From Flavobacteriaceae bacterium (GTDB taxonomy: Bacteria > Bacteroidota > Bacteroidia > Flavobacteriales > Flavobacteriaceae): a DNA stretch of 14,732 nucleotides. Below are positions 1-7,268 of the stretch, one piece after another; positions within the stretch are counted from its first letter, which is position 1, and each line of letters starts with the position of its first letter. A program made the translations under genes and the position numbers. Location: contig WGDF01000247.1 in assembly GCA_015493405.1 (NCBI GenBank), positions 1 to 14,732 of the forward strand, given 5' to 3'. Under the pieces are notes generated by a model. It worked only from the letters and a program-made list of their open reading frames with translations, ran no database searches and had not been told where the DNA came from.

Positions 1-1142
1 CCCGATTGAAGTTGTTTTTGGGCCAAAAGTGTTTCTTCTAAAGTTAAATTGCCTCCGGCTATATTGACTTGATCGTGTTGAATACCATAATAGCCATTGG
101 TGTTGAAGTCTAAACCTTTGGCTATCCGTAAATTGGTCCCGAGATTAAAGCCTACAGAATACAATTTCAAATTATGTAGATAGGTTGTATAATCGATTCC
201 GGCATAAATACTACCCCATTTTTTAACCAAGTTGCCATTAAGCGAAAGGGCGCCACGCCAGAGTTGTTCTTCAGTTTTATTGTAAACGGTTTTTTCAAAA
301 TACCGGTTATAAACACTGCCGAGATTTGAAGTAATGACCAAACTTTTACTGGCAGATTCTTTGTAAGGGAAAAAGCTATATTCCAACCCACCGTTTAATG
401 AATATGCTTGTTCATAATTTCTAAATTTAGACCGGTTAAATTCTCCAAAAACACCATAAGACCAATGTTGATTAATGCCCCAAACCTGGTAAGAACTAAT
501 ATTAAAATATTCACTTTCCGACTTGATTTCATTTCCGTTGAACGTATAACGATTTTGTCGGGTATTATAACTCAACCTGAATGAAAATTTATTTTTCTTA
601 TCGACTTTAGTAGCTTTGGCATAGCCATTTAAACTTTGACTACCCGAATTGCTATCGCCGTTAAACCAAGCATGAGCCCCGACTTTGAATACCCAATGAT
701 GCCATTTGTCGACACTTTCCTTTTTGTGTTTATCGATATTGAGTTTGATTTCCATTTTATCGGCCAAGCCGTTTCGATACCAAAATTGCACCAAGCCCAG
801 TTGTAAATATTTGAGTAATTTTTTTCTAATACTATCTTGAGTGGTGTCTGCTCCAACCGAAAAATCATATTTTTGTTGAATGTCTTTATAATCATTTTGA
901 CCTATAAAATTCAAATGAAAAACTTGTCCGCCGCTACCGTTTTGTTCAGATAATAAAATGATATGCACATCGGCGAAGTTTCGGTCACGGACAAATTCTA
1001 CTTCCGGCAAGTTTTGTTTGACATAAGTCGTTTCACAAGAATTAGCTTGACAATCGTAAAATATTTTGACCTTTTTGTGGGTATTTTGTGCTTTTAAAGA
1101 CCATAAAGAGACCAAAAGGATAATTAAGAATGCGTTTTTCAT
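1..1142 (-). CDS. Outer-membrane beta-barrel-like protein, 3' end outside window
   Basis: An open frame starts with ATG at 1142 and stays open for 380 codons to the left edge, so only the N-terminal part is visible. Residues 1-19 form a signal peptide (MKN, hydrophobic core, cleavage probably after LKAQ). A small N-terminal region follows with two cysteines (YDCQANSC) and a VRDRNFADVH segment. After residue ~125 come alternating aromatic/polar stretches rich in Tyr, Phe, Asn and Gly (for example SFRLSYNTRQNRYTFNG, GGLEYSFFPY), the pattern of outer-membrane beta-strands. I recall similar unnamed secreted barrel proteins in Flavobacteriia but cannot assign a substrate. It is separated from the upstream protease gene by a terminator (1198-1227) and has a palindrome in its leader (1182-1196), so it is probably its own transcription unit. 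Gene reality is well supported; function is inference. Confidence 0.75.
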   Translation of the reverse strand, partial: MKNAFLIILLVSLWSLKAQNTHKKVKIFYDCQANSCETTYVKQNLPEVEFVRDRNFADVHIILLSEQNGSGGQVFHLNFIGQNDYKDIQQKYDFSVGADTTQDSIRKKLLKYLQLGLVQFWYRNGLADKMEIKLNIDKHKKESVDKWHHWVFKVGAHAWFNGDSNSGSQSLNGYAKATKVDKKNKFSFRLSYNTRQNRYTFNGNEIKSESEYFNISSYQVWGINQHWSYGVFGEFNRSKFRNYEQAYSLNGGLEYSFFPYKESASKSLVITSNLGSVYNRYFEKTVYNKTEEQLWRGALSLNGNLVKKWGSIYAGIDYTTYLHNLKLYSVGFNLGTNLRIAKGLDFNTNGYYGIQHDQVNIAGGNLTLEETLLAQKQLQS

Positions 1143-1181
1143 AGTAAAAGTTTTATTTAAAGATGTCATTAAATAAAGATT

Positions 1182-1196
1182 GTTACATTGTGTAAC
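1182..1196. promoter_or_regulatory. Palindrome upstream of the barrel gene, possible operator
   Basis: GTTACA-TTG-TGTAAC is a perfect 6-bp inverted repeat around a 3-bp centre, 40 bases upstream of the ATG at 1142 and just downstream of the terminator at 1198-1227. It could be a binding site for a dimeric regulator or a small 5'-UTR hairpin. No clear TAnnTTTG element was found next to it. Confidence 0.3.
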
Positions 1197-1197
1197 G

Positions 1198-1227
1198 AAA
1201 AAAGCCGGCAAAAATTACCGGCTTTTT
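1198..1227 (-). terminator. Rho-independent terminator of the subtilase gene
   Basis: AAAAAGCCGG and CCGGCTTTTT form a 10-bp stem around a 9-base loop (1209-1217). On the minus strand the stem is followed by an uninterrupted run of six T. It lies 21 bases past the end of the subtilase gene and separates it from the barrel gene downstream. Because of the A/T flanks it would also work on the plus strand. Confidence 0.8.
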
Positions 1228-1247
1228 AAAATTGTTTGTTATTAAAT

Positions 1248-2960
1248 TTATTTTTTCTTTTCTTTTTGTTTAGATAATTTGTCAGCCAATAAAATAGCAT
1301 TGTAAACATTGACCATTTTTCCTGATTTACTTAAGGTATCAAATTTAACTAATTTAGGTTCGCCTTTATAGTCATCTTCTTCAGGTTTAATGACCAAAAT
1401 TTGAGGTGATAAACCGGAATCCATAATGATATGTTTGACTTCAGAAGCACTCAAATTGGGAAAGCGAGAACGAATTAAAGCAGCAACACCGGCCACATCG
1501 GGAGAAGCCATAGAGGTACCTTGCAAAAATTTGTATTTACCAAAAGGCACTGTAGCATAGATTTTTTGTCCGGGAGAGAAAACATCAACGGTTTCTTTGC
1601 CATAGTTACTGAAAGAAGCCACCATATCGGCACCATAATTGGGTCCGATAGCGCCAACATTTAAGAAATTGTCTGTAATTTCTTTACCTTTGATATCACC
1701 ATCATTGGGATAAGACATATTATCACCATATTGATCCATATCTTTACCGTCATTTCCGGCAGCATTGACAATCAACACATCGTGGTCGGCAGCATATTTA
1801 ATTGCATCCCAAACCCAATCTTTGTGTGGACTGAAATATTTACCAAAACTGGTATTGATGACTTTAGCGCCATTATCAACAGCATATCTAAATGCCAAAG
1901 CAACATCTTTATCATATTCGTCACCGTCAGGCACAGTGCGCACCGGCATAATCAAAACATGGTCGGCAACACCATCACCGCCAATACCGTTATGTCGGAG
2001 TTGGGCAATAATACCGGCAACGTGTGTAGCATGGAGTTCGTCGGCTTTAGGTGGAATAACATTGTTATTACCGTAATTTCTGTCATTGATATTATCAGGA
2101 TCATCACCTTGCACACGACCATTGAAATTAATGTTTAAATTATATTTTTCTTGACTATCAATATAGTTTTTAAAACCTTCCAAGGCTTTGGTATTTAATC
2201 CGGCCAAATACATTTGTTGGGCTTGCTTGACCATAGGGTCGTCTGTTTTTAAATTTTTGACGGCTTCTTTGGTCAATTGGTCTGTTCCCAAAGCTTTTTT
2301 AAGGGCTTTATCAGCGTTTTCAGCCATAGCATTAATACGACTAAAGCGGGCTTTTAACGCTTTTAGGTGCGCTAATTTTTCGGCCAATTTTTTTTCAGCC
2401 CGTTGATACATTTCAAACATTTCACGATCTTCGGGAGCGATATCGGCAATACTTTTGTCTTGCCATTGTTTGCGGTATTTGGCTACAATACGGGTCATTT
2501 CCAATTGTTCGGGGCCGGCCATTTTACCGTCTTTGGCACCCAAAAAGTTCCAACCATGCACATCATCGACATAGCCGTTATTGTCATCATCAATACCATT
2601 GTCAGGGATTTCACCTTTGTTGGTCCAAATAACGCCTTTTAAATCGGGATGATTAATGTCGATACCGGCATCAATGACAGCAACAACCACCGTTTTTGCA
2701 GGTTTATCTTTTAAGAGTTCTTTGTATGCTTTTTCGGTACTCATTCCCGGCATATGACTGTCAAAAGGATTGGTATGTTGCCAGTTTTTTAAATCATTGT
2801 CTTTGTAAACGGATACAAATTTTTGAGGCAAAGCTTCCGGTGCTTTGACTTCCGTTTGAGCGGCAGCTTTATTTTTGACCGCTGCTTTTTGGGTTGATCC
2901 GCAACTTGCTAAGGTTAAACCGGCAGCTAAGGACAGACCTAATAATCTTAATTTATTCAT
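1248..2960 (-). CDS. Subtilisin-family (S8) serine protease, lipoprotein
   Basis: Secreted, lipid-anchored serine endopeptidase. The chosen start is ATG at 2960 (570 aa), preceded by an AAGAAAG ribosome-binding sequence. An in-frame ATG at 2993 would overlap the upstream gene and put eleven charged residues ahead of the signal peptide. Residues 1-19 are a lipoprotein signal peptide ending in lipobox LAS-C, with Cys20 as the lipidated residue. The S8 catalytic set is complete: Asp97 (VIDAGID), His310 (HATHVAG), oxyanion Asn403 (NAAGN) and Ser483 (GTSMASPDVAG). Asp97 and His310 are more than 200 residues apart, against about 30 in subtilisin; the insert holds a Lys/Glu/Ala-rich, predicted helical segment (about 155-275). 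No type IX secretion C-terminal domain is seen; the protein ends in a Lys/Glu tail. It lies 13 bases after the metallo-hydrolase gene and is probably co-transcribed. Substrate unknown. Confidence 0.9.
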   Translation of the reverse strand: MNKLRLLGLSLAAGLTLASCGSTQKAAVKNKAAAQTEVKAPEALPQKFVSVYKDNDLKNWQHTNPFDSHMPGMSTEKAYKELLKDKPAKTVVVAVIDAGIDINHPDLKGVIWTNKGEIPDNGIDDDNNGYVDDVHGWNFLGAKDGKMAGPEQLEMTRIVAKYRKQWQDKSIADIAPEDREMFEMYQRAEKKLAEKLAHLKALKARFSRINAMAENADKALKKALGTDQLTKEAVKNLKTDDPMVKQAQQMYLAGLNTKALEGFKNYIDSQEKYNLNINFNGRVQGDDPDNINDRNYGNNNVIPPKADELHATHVAGIIAQLRHNGIGGDGVADHVLIMPVRTVPDGDEYDKDVALAFRYAVDNGAKVINTSFGKYFSPHKDWVWDAIKYAADHDVLIVNAAGNDGKDMDQYGDNMSYPNDGDIKGKEITDNFLNVGAIGPNYGADMVASFSNYGKETVDVFSPGQKIYATVPFGKYKFLQGTSMASPDVAGVAALIRSRFPNLSASEVKHIIMDSGLSPQILVIKPEEDDYKGEPKLVKFDTLSKSGKMVNVYNAILLADKLSKQKEKKK

Positions 2961-2973
2961 CTTTCTTTTTTTA

Positions 2974-3834
2974 TTAATTAAAAATTTCTTCAAATTTATA
3001 AATTTTATCCAAACGAACCCCTTTTTCGGTATGTTTTAGTGTGCAGAGTTCATTATAAGCATCATGTTCTAAGAAAAGTAACCATTTTTCATCGGCGGCT
3101 TTACTAAATATTTCTTCTCTTTCTTTGATGGTCAAAAGCGGTCGGGTATCATAACCCATAATATAAGGTAACGGGATGTGTCCGACAGTGGGCAACAAAT
3201 CTGCCATATAAAGTATTTTTTGTCCTTTATATGCAACCATCGGTAGCATTTGTTTTTCGGTATGACCATCGACAAACATCACTTCAAAATTGAGTGCTTC
3301 GGATTTGATGATGCGACCGTTTTCGGGGGTATCGATAAAATCCAATTGTCCGCTTTCGAGTATGGGTTGGATATTTTCGGCTAAGAAACTGGCTTTTTCT
3401 CTCGGATTGGGATGAACGGCCCAGTCCCAATGTTTCTCATTACTCCAAAACTTGGCATTTTTAAAAGCCGGCTCATAGTAGTTTTGGTCATTGCGAACAA
3501 TAGAACCGCCGCAATGGTCAAAATGCAAATGCGTCATAAAGACATCGGTGATGTCATCGCGATGAAAGCCATATTTTTTTAAACTTTGATCAAACATGTT
3601 TTGTTTACTGGGTTTATAGTAGCCAAAGAATTTTTCCGATTGTTTGTCTCCCATACCCGTGTCAATTAAGATGAGTTGATTGCCATCTTCAATCAACAAG
3701 CTGCGTGTGGTCATATCGATAAGATTATGCTCATCAGCCGGATTAGTGCGTTGCCAAATGGCTTTGGGAACGACGCCAAACATGGCGCCGCCATCCAACT
3801 TAAAATCACCGTGTGAAATGGTATATAATTTCAT
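2974..3834 (-). CDS. Metallo-beta-lactamase-fold hydrolase
   Basis: A 286-residue dinuclear zinc hydrolase of the MBL superfamily. Metal ligands are visible in order: H102-L-H104-F-D106-H107 (THLHFDHCGG), His191 (DGHTEKQ), Asp212 (MADLLP) and His257 (LEHDAY). LILIDTGMG at residues 54-62 is the conserved strand-turn that precedes the zinc motif. No signal peptide, so probably cytoplasmic. The general layout resembles AHL-lactonase and alkyl-hydrolase-type MBL proteins, but the family covers many substrates and no specific reaction can be assigned. First gene of a likely two-gene unit with the downstream subtilase (13-base gap), and divergent from coaD. The ATG at 3834 is preceded by AT-rich sequence with a promoter-like element at 3853-3881. 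Confidence 0.88.
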   Translation of the reverse strand: MKLYTISHGDFKLDGGAMFGVVPKAIWQRTNPADEHNLIDMTTRSLLIEDGNQLILIDTGMGDKQSEKFFGYYKPSKQNMFDQSLKKYGFHRDDITDVFMTHLHFDHCGGSIVRNDQNYYEPAFKNAKFWSNEKHWDWAVHPNPREKASFLAENIQPILESGQLDFIDTPENGRIIKSEALNFEVMFVDGHTEKQMLPMVAYKGQKILYMADLLPTVGHIPLPYIMGYDTRPLLTIKEREEIFSKAADEKWLLFLEHDAYNELCTLKHTEKGVRLDKIYKFEEIFN

Positions 3835-3852
3835 AATTTTAGAGTTTTGCTA

Positions 3853-3881
3853 CGAATATACGGAAATAAGTTTAGAGTCAA
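3853..3881 (-). promoter_or_regulatory. Probable promoter of the metallo-hydrolase gene
   Basis: On the minus strand TTG (3879-3881) is followed after 18 bases by TATATTCG (3853-3860), a one-mismatch version of the Bacteroidota TAnnTTTG element. Transcription would begin near 3847, just upstream of the ATG at 3834. The 133-base divergent gap to coaD also contains a weak AT-rich inverted repeat (3887-3905) that I do not interpret. No clear coaD promoter was found. Confidence 0.4.
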
Positions 3882-3967
3882 GCCGGTCTTAAGATTGTTT
3901 TAAGAAATTTTGCTTACAAAAGTTTTTAAGAGACGTTTTTTTTATATTTTTACGTAAATTTTTCGAT

Positions 3968-4438
3968 ATGAACTCAGCTGTTTTTCCCGGATCCTTTGAC
4001 CCACTTACTTTAGGGCATAAAGATATTATAGATCGCGCTTTGCCGCTTTTTGACACACTTATCATAGCTATAGGCGTCAATGTAGATAAAAATTATATGT
4101 TTGACACCGAGGCGCGTATTCAAATGATTGAAGCTGTTTACCAAAATGAGCCCAAAATAAAAGTTGTGGCTTATTCCGGCTTAACTGTTGATTTTTGTCA
4201 TGCCCATCAATTGCATTTCATCTTGAGAGGCTTGCGTAATCCGGCTGATTTCGAATTTGAAAAAGCCATTGCCCAAACCAACCGTAAACTGGGAAATATA
4301 GAAACTGTTTTCTTACTCACGGGGCCTGAAACTTCATTTATCAGTAGTAGTATTGTGCGTGATATTTTTCGTAATGGTGGCGATATATCCAAACTGGTTC
4401 CCATCGAAATTATGCCTGTTATTTTAAATAATTTATAA
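3968..4438 (+). CDS. coaD: Phosphopantetheine adenylyltransferase
   Basis: Catalyses the fourth step of coenzyme A synthesis: adenylyl transfer from ATP to 4'-phosphopantetheine, giving dephospho-CoA. The 156-aa length is normal for bacterial PPAT. The nucleotidyltransferase signature is intact: PGSFDPLTLGH (residues 7-17, with the T-x-G-H form of the HxGH motif), the RGLR phosphate-binding loop (87-90), and ISSSIVR (125-131), the form of ISSTxxR at the C-terminal end of the active site. Cytoplasmic and expected to be essential. The downstream membrane transferase gene starts 10 bases after the stop codon, so the two are likely co-transcribed, although no functional link is evident. The start is the first ATG after AT-rich leader sequence and places PGSFDP at the expected position. 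Confidence 0.96.
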   Translation: MNSAVFPGSFDPLTLGHKDIIDRALPLFDTLIIAIGVNVDKNYMFDTEARIQMIEAVYQNEPKIKVVAYSGLTVDFCHAHQLHFILRGLRNPADFEFEKAIAQTNRKLGNIETVFLLTGPETSFISSSIVRDIFRNGGDISKLVPIEIMPVILNNL

Positions 4439-4448
4439 TTTTTTTACC

Positions 4449-6356
4449 ATGAAACTATTTTTAAAACGACTGTTAATTGTTCTTGAACGGTTAAGTATTT
4501 TATTTGTCATTTACCAGATTTTAAGATTTATTTTCTTTTTATACAACCGTCATCATTTTCAAGATGTCGATTTTTCGCACTACTTAACGATGATGCGCGG
4601 TGGACTCAGATTTGATTTGACCGCTATTTTGTATCTGAATTTGCTTTATATTATTTTATACTTATTGCCTTTCAGATTTATAGAAAACAGAATTTACCAA
4701 AAAGCATTATTTTGGCTGTTTATTTTGACCAATTCTTTGGGATTAGCTTTTGATATTGGCGATATTTTTTACTTCGATTATGTTTTGAAACGCAGCACTA
4801 TTGAGATCTTTATGTTTGCCGGTGAAAAGAACATAGGTCTTTTAATGCTTGAATTTTTAAAAGATTTTTGGTGGGGATTTTTGCTTTTTGGAGCTTTAGT
4901 TTATGTGATTTACAAATGGTATTATTTGTTTTCAGATCCCATCAGTAAATCCAAATATACTTTTAAAACATATTCGGCAGGCTTGGTAGTTTTATTGTTG
5001 GCACTCTATTTTTCTATTGTAAGTATTCGAGGTGGTTTTACCAGAGATACACGTCCTATCAATATGAATAATGCAGGGGCTTATATTCAAAAACCTTTAG
5101 AAATGGCTATTGTGCTAAATACACCGTTTACCATTATCAGGACTTTAAAAAAACAAGCTTTTAAACCCGTGCATTATTTCAGCGACGCGGAGGTGGCAAA
5201 AATATTTAATCCGGTTAAGACTTTTAAGTCCGACACGACTATGAATAAAAAAAATGTCATGATTATTATTGTCGAAAGTCTGGCTAAGGAATATACCGGC
5301 TTGCTCAATAAAGACATCAAGAACTACAAAGGTTACACACCTTTTTTAGACAGTTTAATGTTACAGAGTCATACGTTTACCAATGCTTTTGCCAATGGAC
5401 GTAAATCTATAGATGCGATGCCTTCGGTTTTGACTTCGATTCCTTCTTTGGTGCAACCTTATGTATTGTCGCCTTATGGCATTGACAAATTATTGGGCTT
5501 GGGTAAGATTTTGAAAAAAAAAGGTTATAAAACGGCTTTTTTTCATGGTGCGCCAAATGGTTCAATGGGCTTTGATGCTTTTGTCAATCTGGCCGGTTTT
5601 GATGAATATTACGGGATGAATGAATACCATCATGATGCCGATTTTGATGGCTATTGGGGAATCCCCGATGATAAATTCTTGCAATATATGGCCAAAACGC
5701 TTGATACATTCAGGCAACCTTTTGTTTCTACGGTTTTCACGTTATCATCTCATCACCCTTTTATTTTACCTCCGGGCTTTAAGGGTAAATTTAAAGGTGG
5801 TCCGTTGCCCATTCATAAAGTAATTCAGTATATGGACTTCTCTTTGAATCATTTCTTTAGAACGGCCTCTAAAATGCCTTGGTATAAAAATACCATTTTC
5901 ATTATTACGGCTGATCATTGCAATTTGAGTTATTTGCCGGAATATAATTCTACGATTGGACGGCATGCCATACCTATTATATTTTTCGAACCCGGTAATC
6001 CTCAAGAAAAGCAAATGGATTCTACATTGATGCAACAAATCGATATTATGCCGCGTTTATTGCGCAAATTGAATTATTCCGGCCGGATCTTAAGCTTTGG
6101 TAACGACCCTGAATCGCGAGAACATCCTTTTGTAATCAATTTCTCAGGAGGCACTTGGGAATATATGCAAGATGATTATTTGTTGCAATTTAGAAACGAA
6201 AAAGTAAAGGGGTTTTATAATTACAAAAAAGATAGATTATTGAAGCATAATTTGTTAAATCACCCGCCTGTGCCTATCGTTCCTATGGAACGCAAGCTCA
6301 AAGCTTTTATTCAACAATATAAAAACAGATTGATTAATAATCAACTGACGCCTTAA
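4449..6356 (+). CDS. LTA synthase-like membrane sulfatase-fold transferase
   Basis: A 635-residue inner-membrane protein with five N-terminal transmembrane helices (about 9-31, 55-78, 85-110, 137-160 and 174-195), then a large extracytoplasmic alkaline-phosphatase/sulfatase-fold domain. Catalytic features are visible: metal-binding Glu276 (IIIVESLAKE), probable nucleophile Ser320 (NGRKSIDAMPS, where Gram-positive LtaS has Thr), His435-His436 (SSHHPF) and Asp489-His490 (TADHC). This is the architecture of lipoteichoic acid synthases and of phosphoglycerol/phosphoethanolamine transferases. A Gram-negative bacterium has no lipoteichoic acid, so the enzyme probably transfers a phospho-alcohol group to a periplasmic or outer-membrane glycan or lipid; that substrate is inference. 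It follows coaD by 10 bases. No terminator is obvious after its stop; the next 186 bases contain the ssb promoter. Confidence 0.88.
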   Translation: MKLFLKRLLIVLERLSILFVIYQILRFIFFLYNRHHFQDVDFSHYLTMMRGGLRFDLTAILYLNLLYIILYLLPFRFIENRIYQKALFWLFILTNSLGLAFDIGDIFYFDYVLKRSTIEIFMFAGEKNIGLLMLEFLKDFWWGFLLFGALVYVIYKWYYLFSDPISKSKYTFKTYSAGLVVLLLALYFSIVSIRGGFTRDTRPINMNNAGAYIQKPLEMAIVLNTPFTIIRTLKKQAFKPVHYFSDAEVAKIFNPVKTFKSDTTMNKKNVMIIIVESLAKEYTGLLNKDIKNYKGYTPFLDSLMLQSHTFTNAFANGRKSIDAMPSVLTSIPSLVQPYVLSPYGIDKLLGLGKILKKKGYKTAFFHGAPNGSMGFDAFVNLAGFDEYYGMNEYHHDADFDGYWGIPDDKFLQYMAKTLDTFRQPFVSTVFTLSSHHPFILPPGFKGKFKGGPLPIHKVIQYMDFSLNHFFRTASKMPWYKNTIFIITADHCNLSYLPEYNSTIGRHAIPIIFFEPGNPQEKQMDSTLMQQIDIMPRLLRKLNYSGRILSFGNDPESREHPFVINFSGGTWEYMQDDYLLQFRNEKVKGFYNYKKDRLLKHNLLNHPPVPIVPMERKLKAFIQQYKNRLINNQLTP

Positions 6357-6470
6357 TTTTATTTGTTTATTAAGAATTGATAATCAGATAGATAACCATT
6401 TTTAATCGTTTACAAACGAAAATATTCGAAAGTAAGCAGTTATTAACCGAATAAAATTTTGCCACTGACA

Positions 6471-6478
6471 TACATTTG
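6471..6478 (+). promoter_or_regulatory. -7 element of the ssb promoter
   Basis: TACATTTG matches TAnnTTTG exactly and would give a 5' leader of about 58 nt before the ssb ATG. A TTG at the usual 19-21 bp distance is missing, so the call rests on the -7 element alone. The rest of 6357-6542 shows nothing else recognisable. Confidence 0.5.
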
Positions 6479-6542
6479 CACTATCAAAACAATCGAAGCA
6501 CGAAAGTTTGAATTTATTTATTAACCCTTAAAATTTTGTATT

Positions 6543-6884
6543 ATGAGTACTTTAAGAAACAGTGTAAAATTAATCGGAAATGTAGGACAAGCGCCTGAAA
6601 TCAAAACTTTGGAAAACGGTAGAAAGGTAGCCAACTTTTCAATTGCAACCAACGAAACTTATACCAATAAAGACGGTGAACGTGTGACGCAAACCTATTG
6701 GCACAATTTAGTCGCTTGGGGTAAAACGGCTGAAATCATCGAAAACTATGTCGATAAAGGCAAAGAAGTAGCTATAGAAGGCAAATTGACCAACCGCAGT
6801 TACGAAACTAAAGATGGTCAAAAACGTTATATTACGGAAATCGTTGTTAATGAGATTTTGTTATTAGGCACAAAGTCCCAATAG
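6543..6884 (+). CDS. ssb: Short single-stranded DNA-binding protein
   Basis: Binds single-stranded DNA during replication, repair or recombination. The 113-aa protein is essentially one OB-fold: NSVKLIGNVGQAPEIK at the N-terminus, NFSIATNETY (31-40), TYWHNLVAWGKTAE (51-64, with the DNA-stacking aromatics Trp53 and Trp59), then GKLTNRSYETKDGQKRY and a final strand VNEILLLG. It stops at residue 113, without the Gly/Pro/Gln-rich linker and without the acidic DDDIPF-type tail that recruits partner proteins in canonical SSB. Bacteroidota often carry more than one ssb gene, so this may be an accessory copy. Preceded by a TACATTTG promoter element and followed by a strong bidirectional terminator shared with groES. 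Confidence 0.93.
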   Translation: MSTLRNSVKLIGNVGQAPEIKTLENGRKVANFSIATNETYTNKDGERVTQTYWHNLVAWGKTAEIIENYVDKGKEVAIEGKLTNRSYETKDGQKRYITEIVVNEILLLGTKSQ

Positions 6885-6902
6885 AATCTCGTTAAAATTT
6901 CC

Positions 6903-6945
6903 AAAAAAAATCCGCGTTTATACAAGTATAAGCGCGGATTTTTTT
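6903..6945. terminator. Bidirectional terminator between ssb and groES
   Basis: AATCCGCG (6909-6916) pairs with CGCGGATT (6933-6940); inside it, after one T-G pair, TTATAC pairs with GTATAA around a tiny loop at 6924-6925. A run of A on the left and T on the right makes it functional in both directions. It ends the convergent ssb (+) and groES (-) transcripts. Confidence 0.9.
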
Positions 6946-6959
6946 GTAGAAAAATTTGA

Positions 6960-7247
6960 TTAGATACGATCGACTTCAGTTATTTTAGCCAAAATATCGA
7001 CATATGGCAAGATTAAATATTCTTTACCATCTAATTCAACCCGATTACCGGCAAATTTTTTATACATAACGACATCACCGGGTTTAACAGTCGCATCTTC
7101 AATTTGACCTAAAGCCAACACCCGACCTAAAGCCGGTTTTTCTTTGGCACTATCCGGAATAATAATACCTGATGGTGTTTTTTCTTCGGTAAATTCATCG
7201 GTCAATTCTAATAATACATTTTCGTTTAATGGTTGTAATTCTCTCAT
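6960..7247 (-). CDS. groES: GroES-type co-chaperonin (Cpn10), without adjacent groEL
   Basis: Ten-kDa co-chaperonin subunit that caps the GroEL ring during ATP-driven folding. The 95-aa protein has the Cpn10 layout: LQPLNENVLLEL at the N-terminus, the mobile loop (about 17-36: EEKTPSGIIIPDSAKEKP) with the hydrophobic Ile28-Ile30 tripeptide that contacts GroEL, then GRVLALG, VKPGDVVMYKKFAG and the C-terminal strand YLILPYVDILAKI. The start at 7247 is supported by AAGAAG immediately upstream. Normally groES is followed by groEL; here the gene sits 21 bases behind a thioredoxin-glutaredoxin gene and ends at a terminator. It may be a second, divergent copy or the only one with groEL elsewhere; the window cannot tell. 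Confidence 0.88.
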   Translation of the reverse strand: MRELQPLNENVLLELTDEFTEEKTPSGIIIPDSAKEKPALGRVLALGQIEDATVKPGDVVMYKKFAGNRVELDGKEYLILPYVDILAKITEVDRI

Positions 7248-7268
7248 ATCTTCTTAATTTTTAGTTAT

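Noticed and set aside
167..895. Two minus-strand open frames (167-391 and 629-895)
   Set aside because: They lie in other frames of the continuous barrel-protein frame that I followed from 1142 to the left edge without a stop.
1475..2642. Several short frames inside the subtilase gene
   Set aside because: Shadows of a gene with a complete catalytic set; no signals of their own.
2961..2993. Upstream ATG (2993) for the subtilase
   Set aside because: Would overlap the upstream gene and bury the lipoprotein signal peptide behind eleven charged residues.
3887..3905. Inverted repeat TCTTAA/TTAAGA in the metallo-hydrolase-coaD gap
   Set aside because: Short and AT-only around the centre; easily expected by chance in this base composition.
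5620..6038. Short frames inside the LTA-synthase-like gene on both strands
   Set aside because: Overlap conserved motifs of the real gene and lack start signals.
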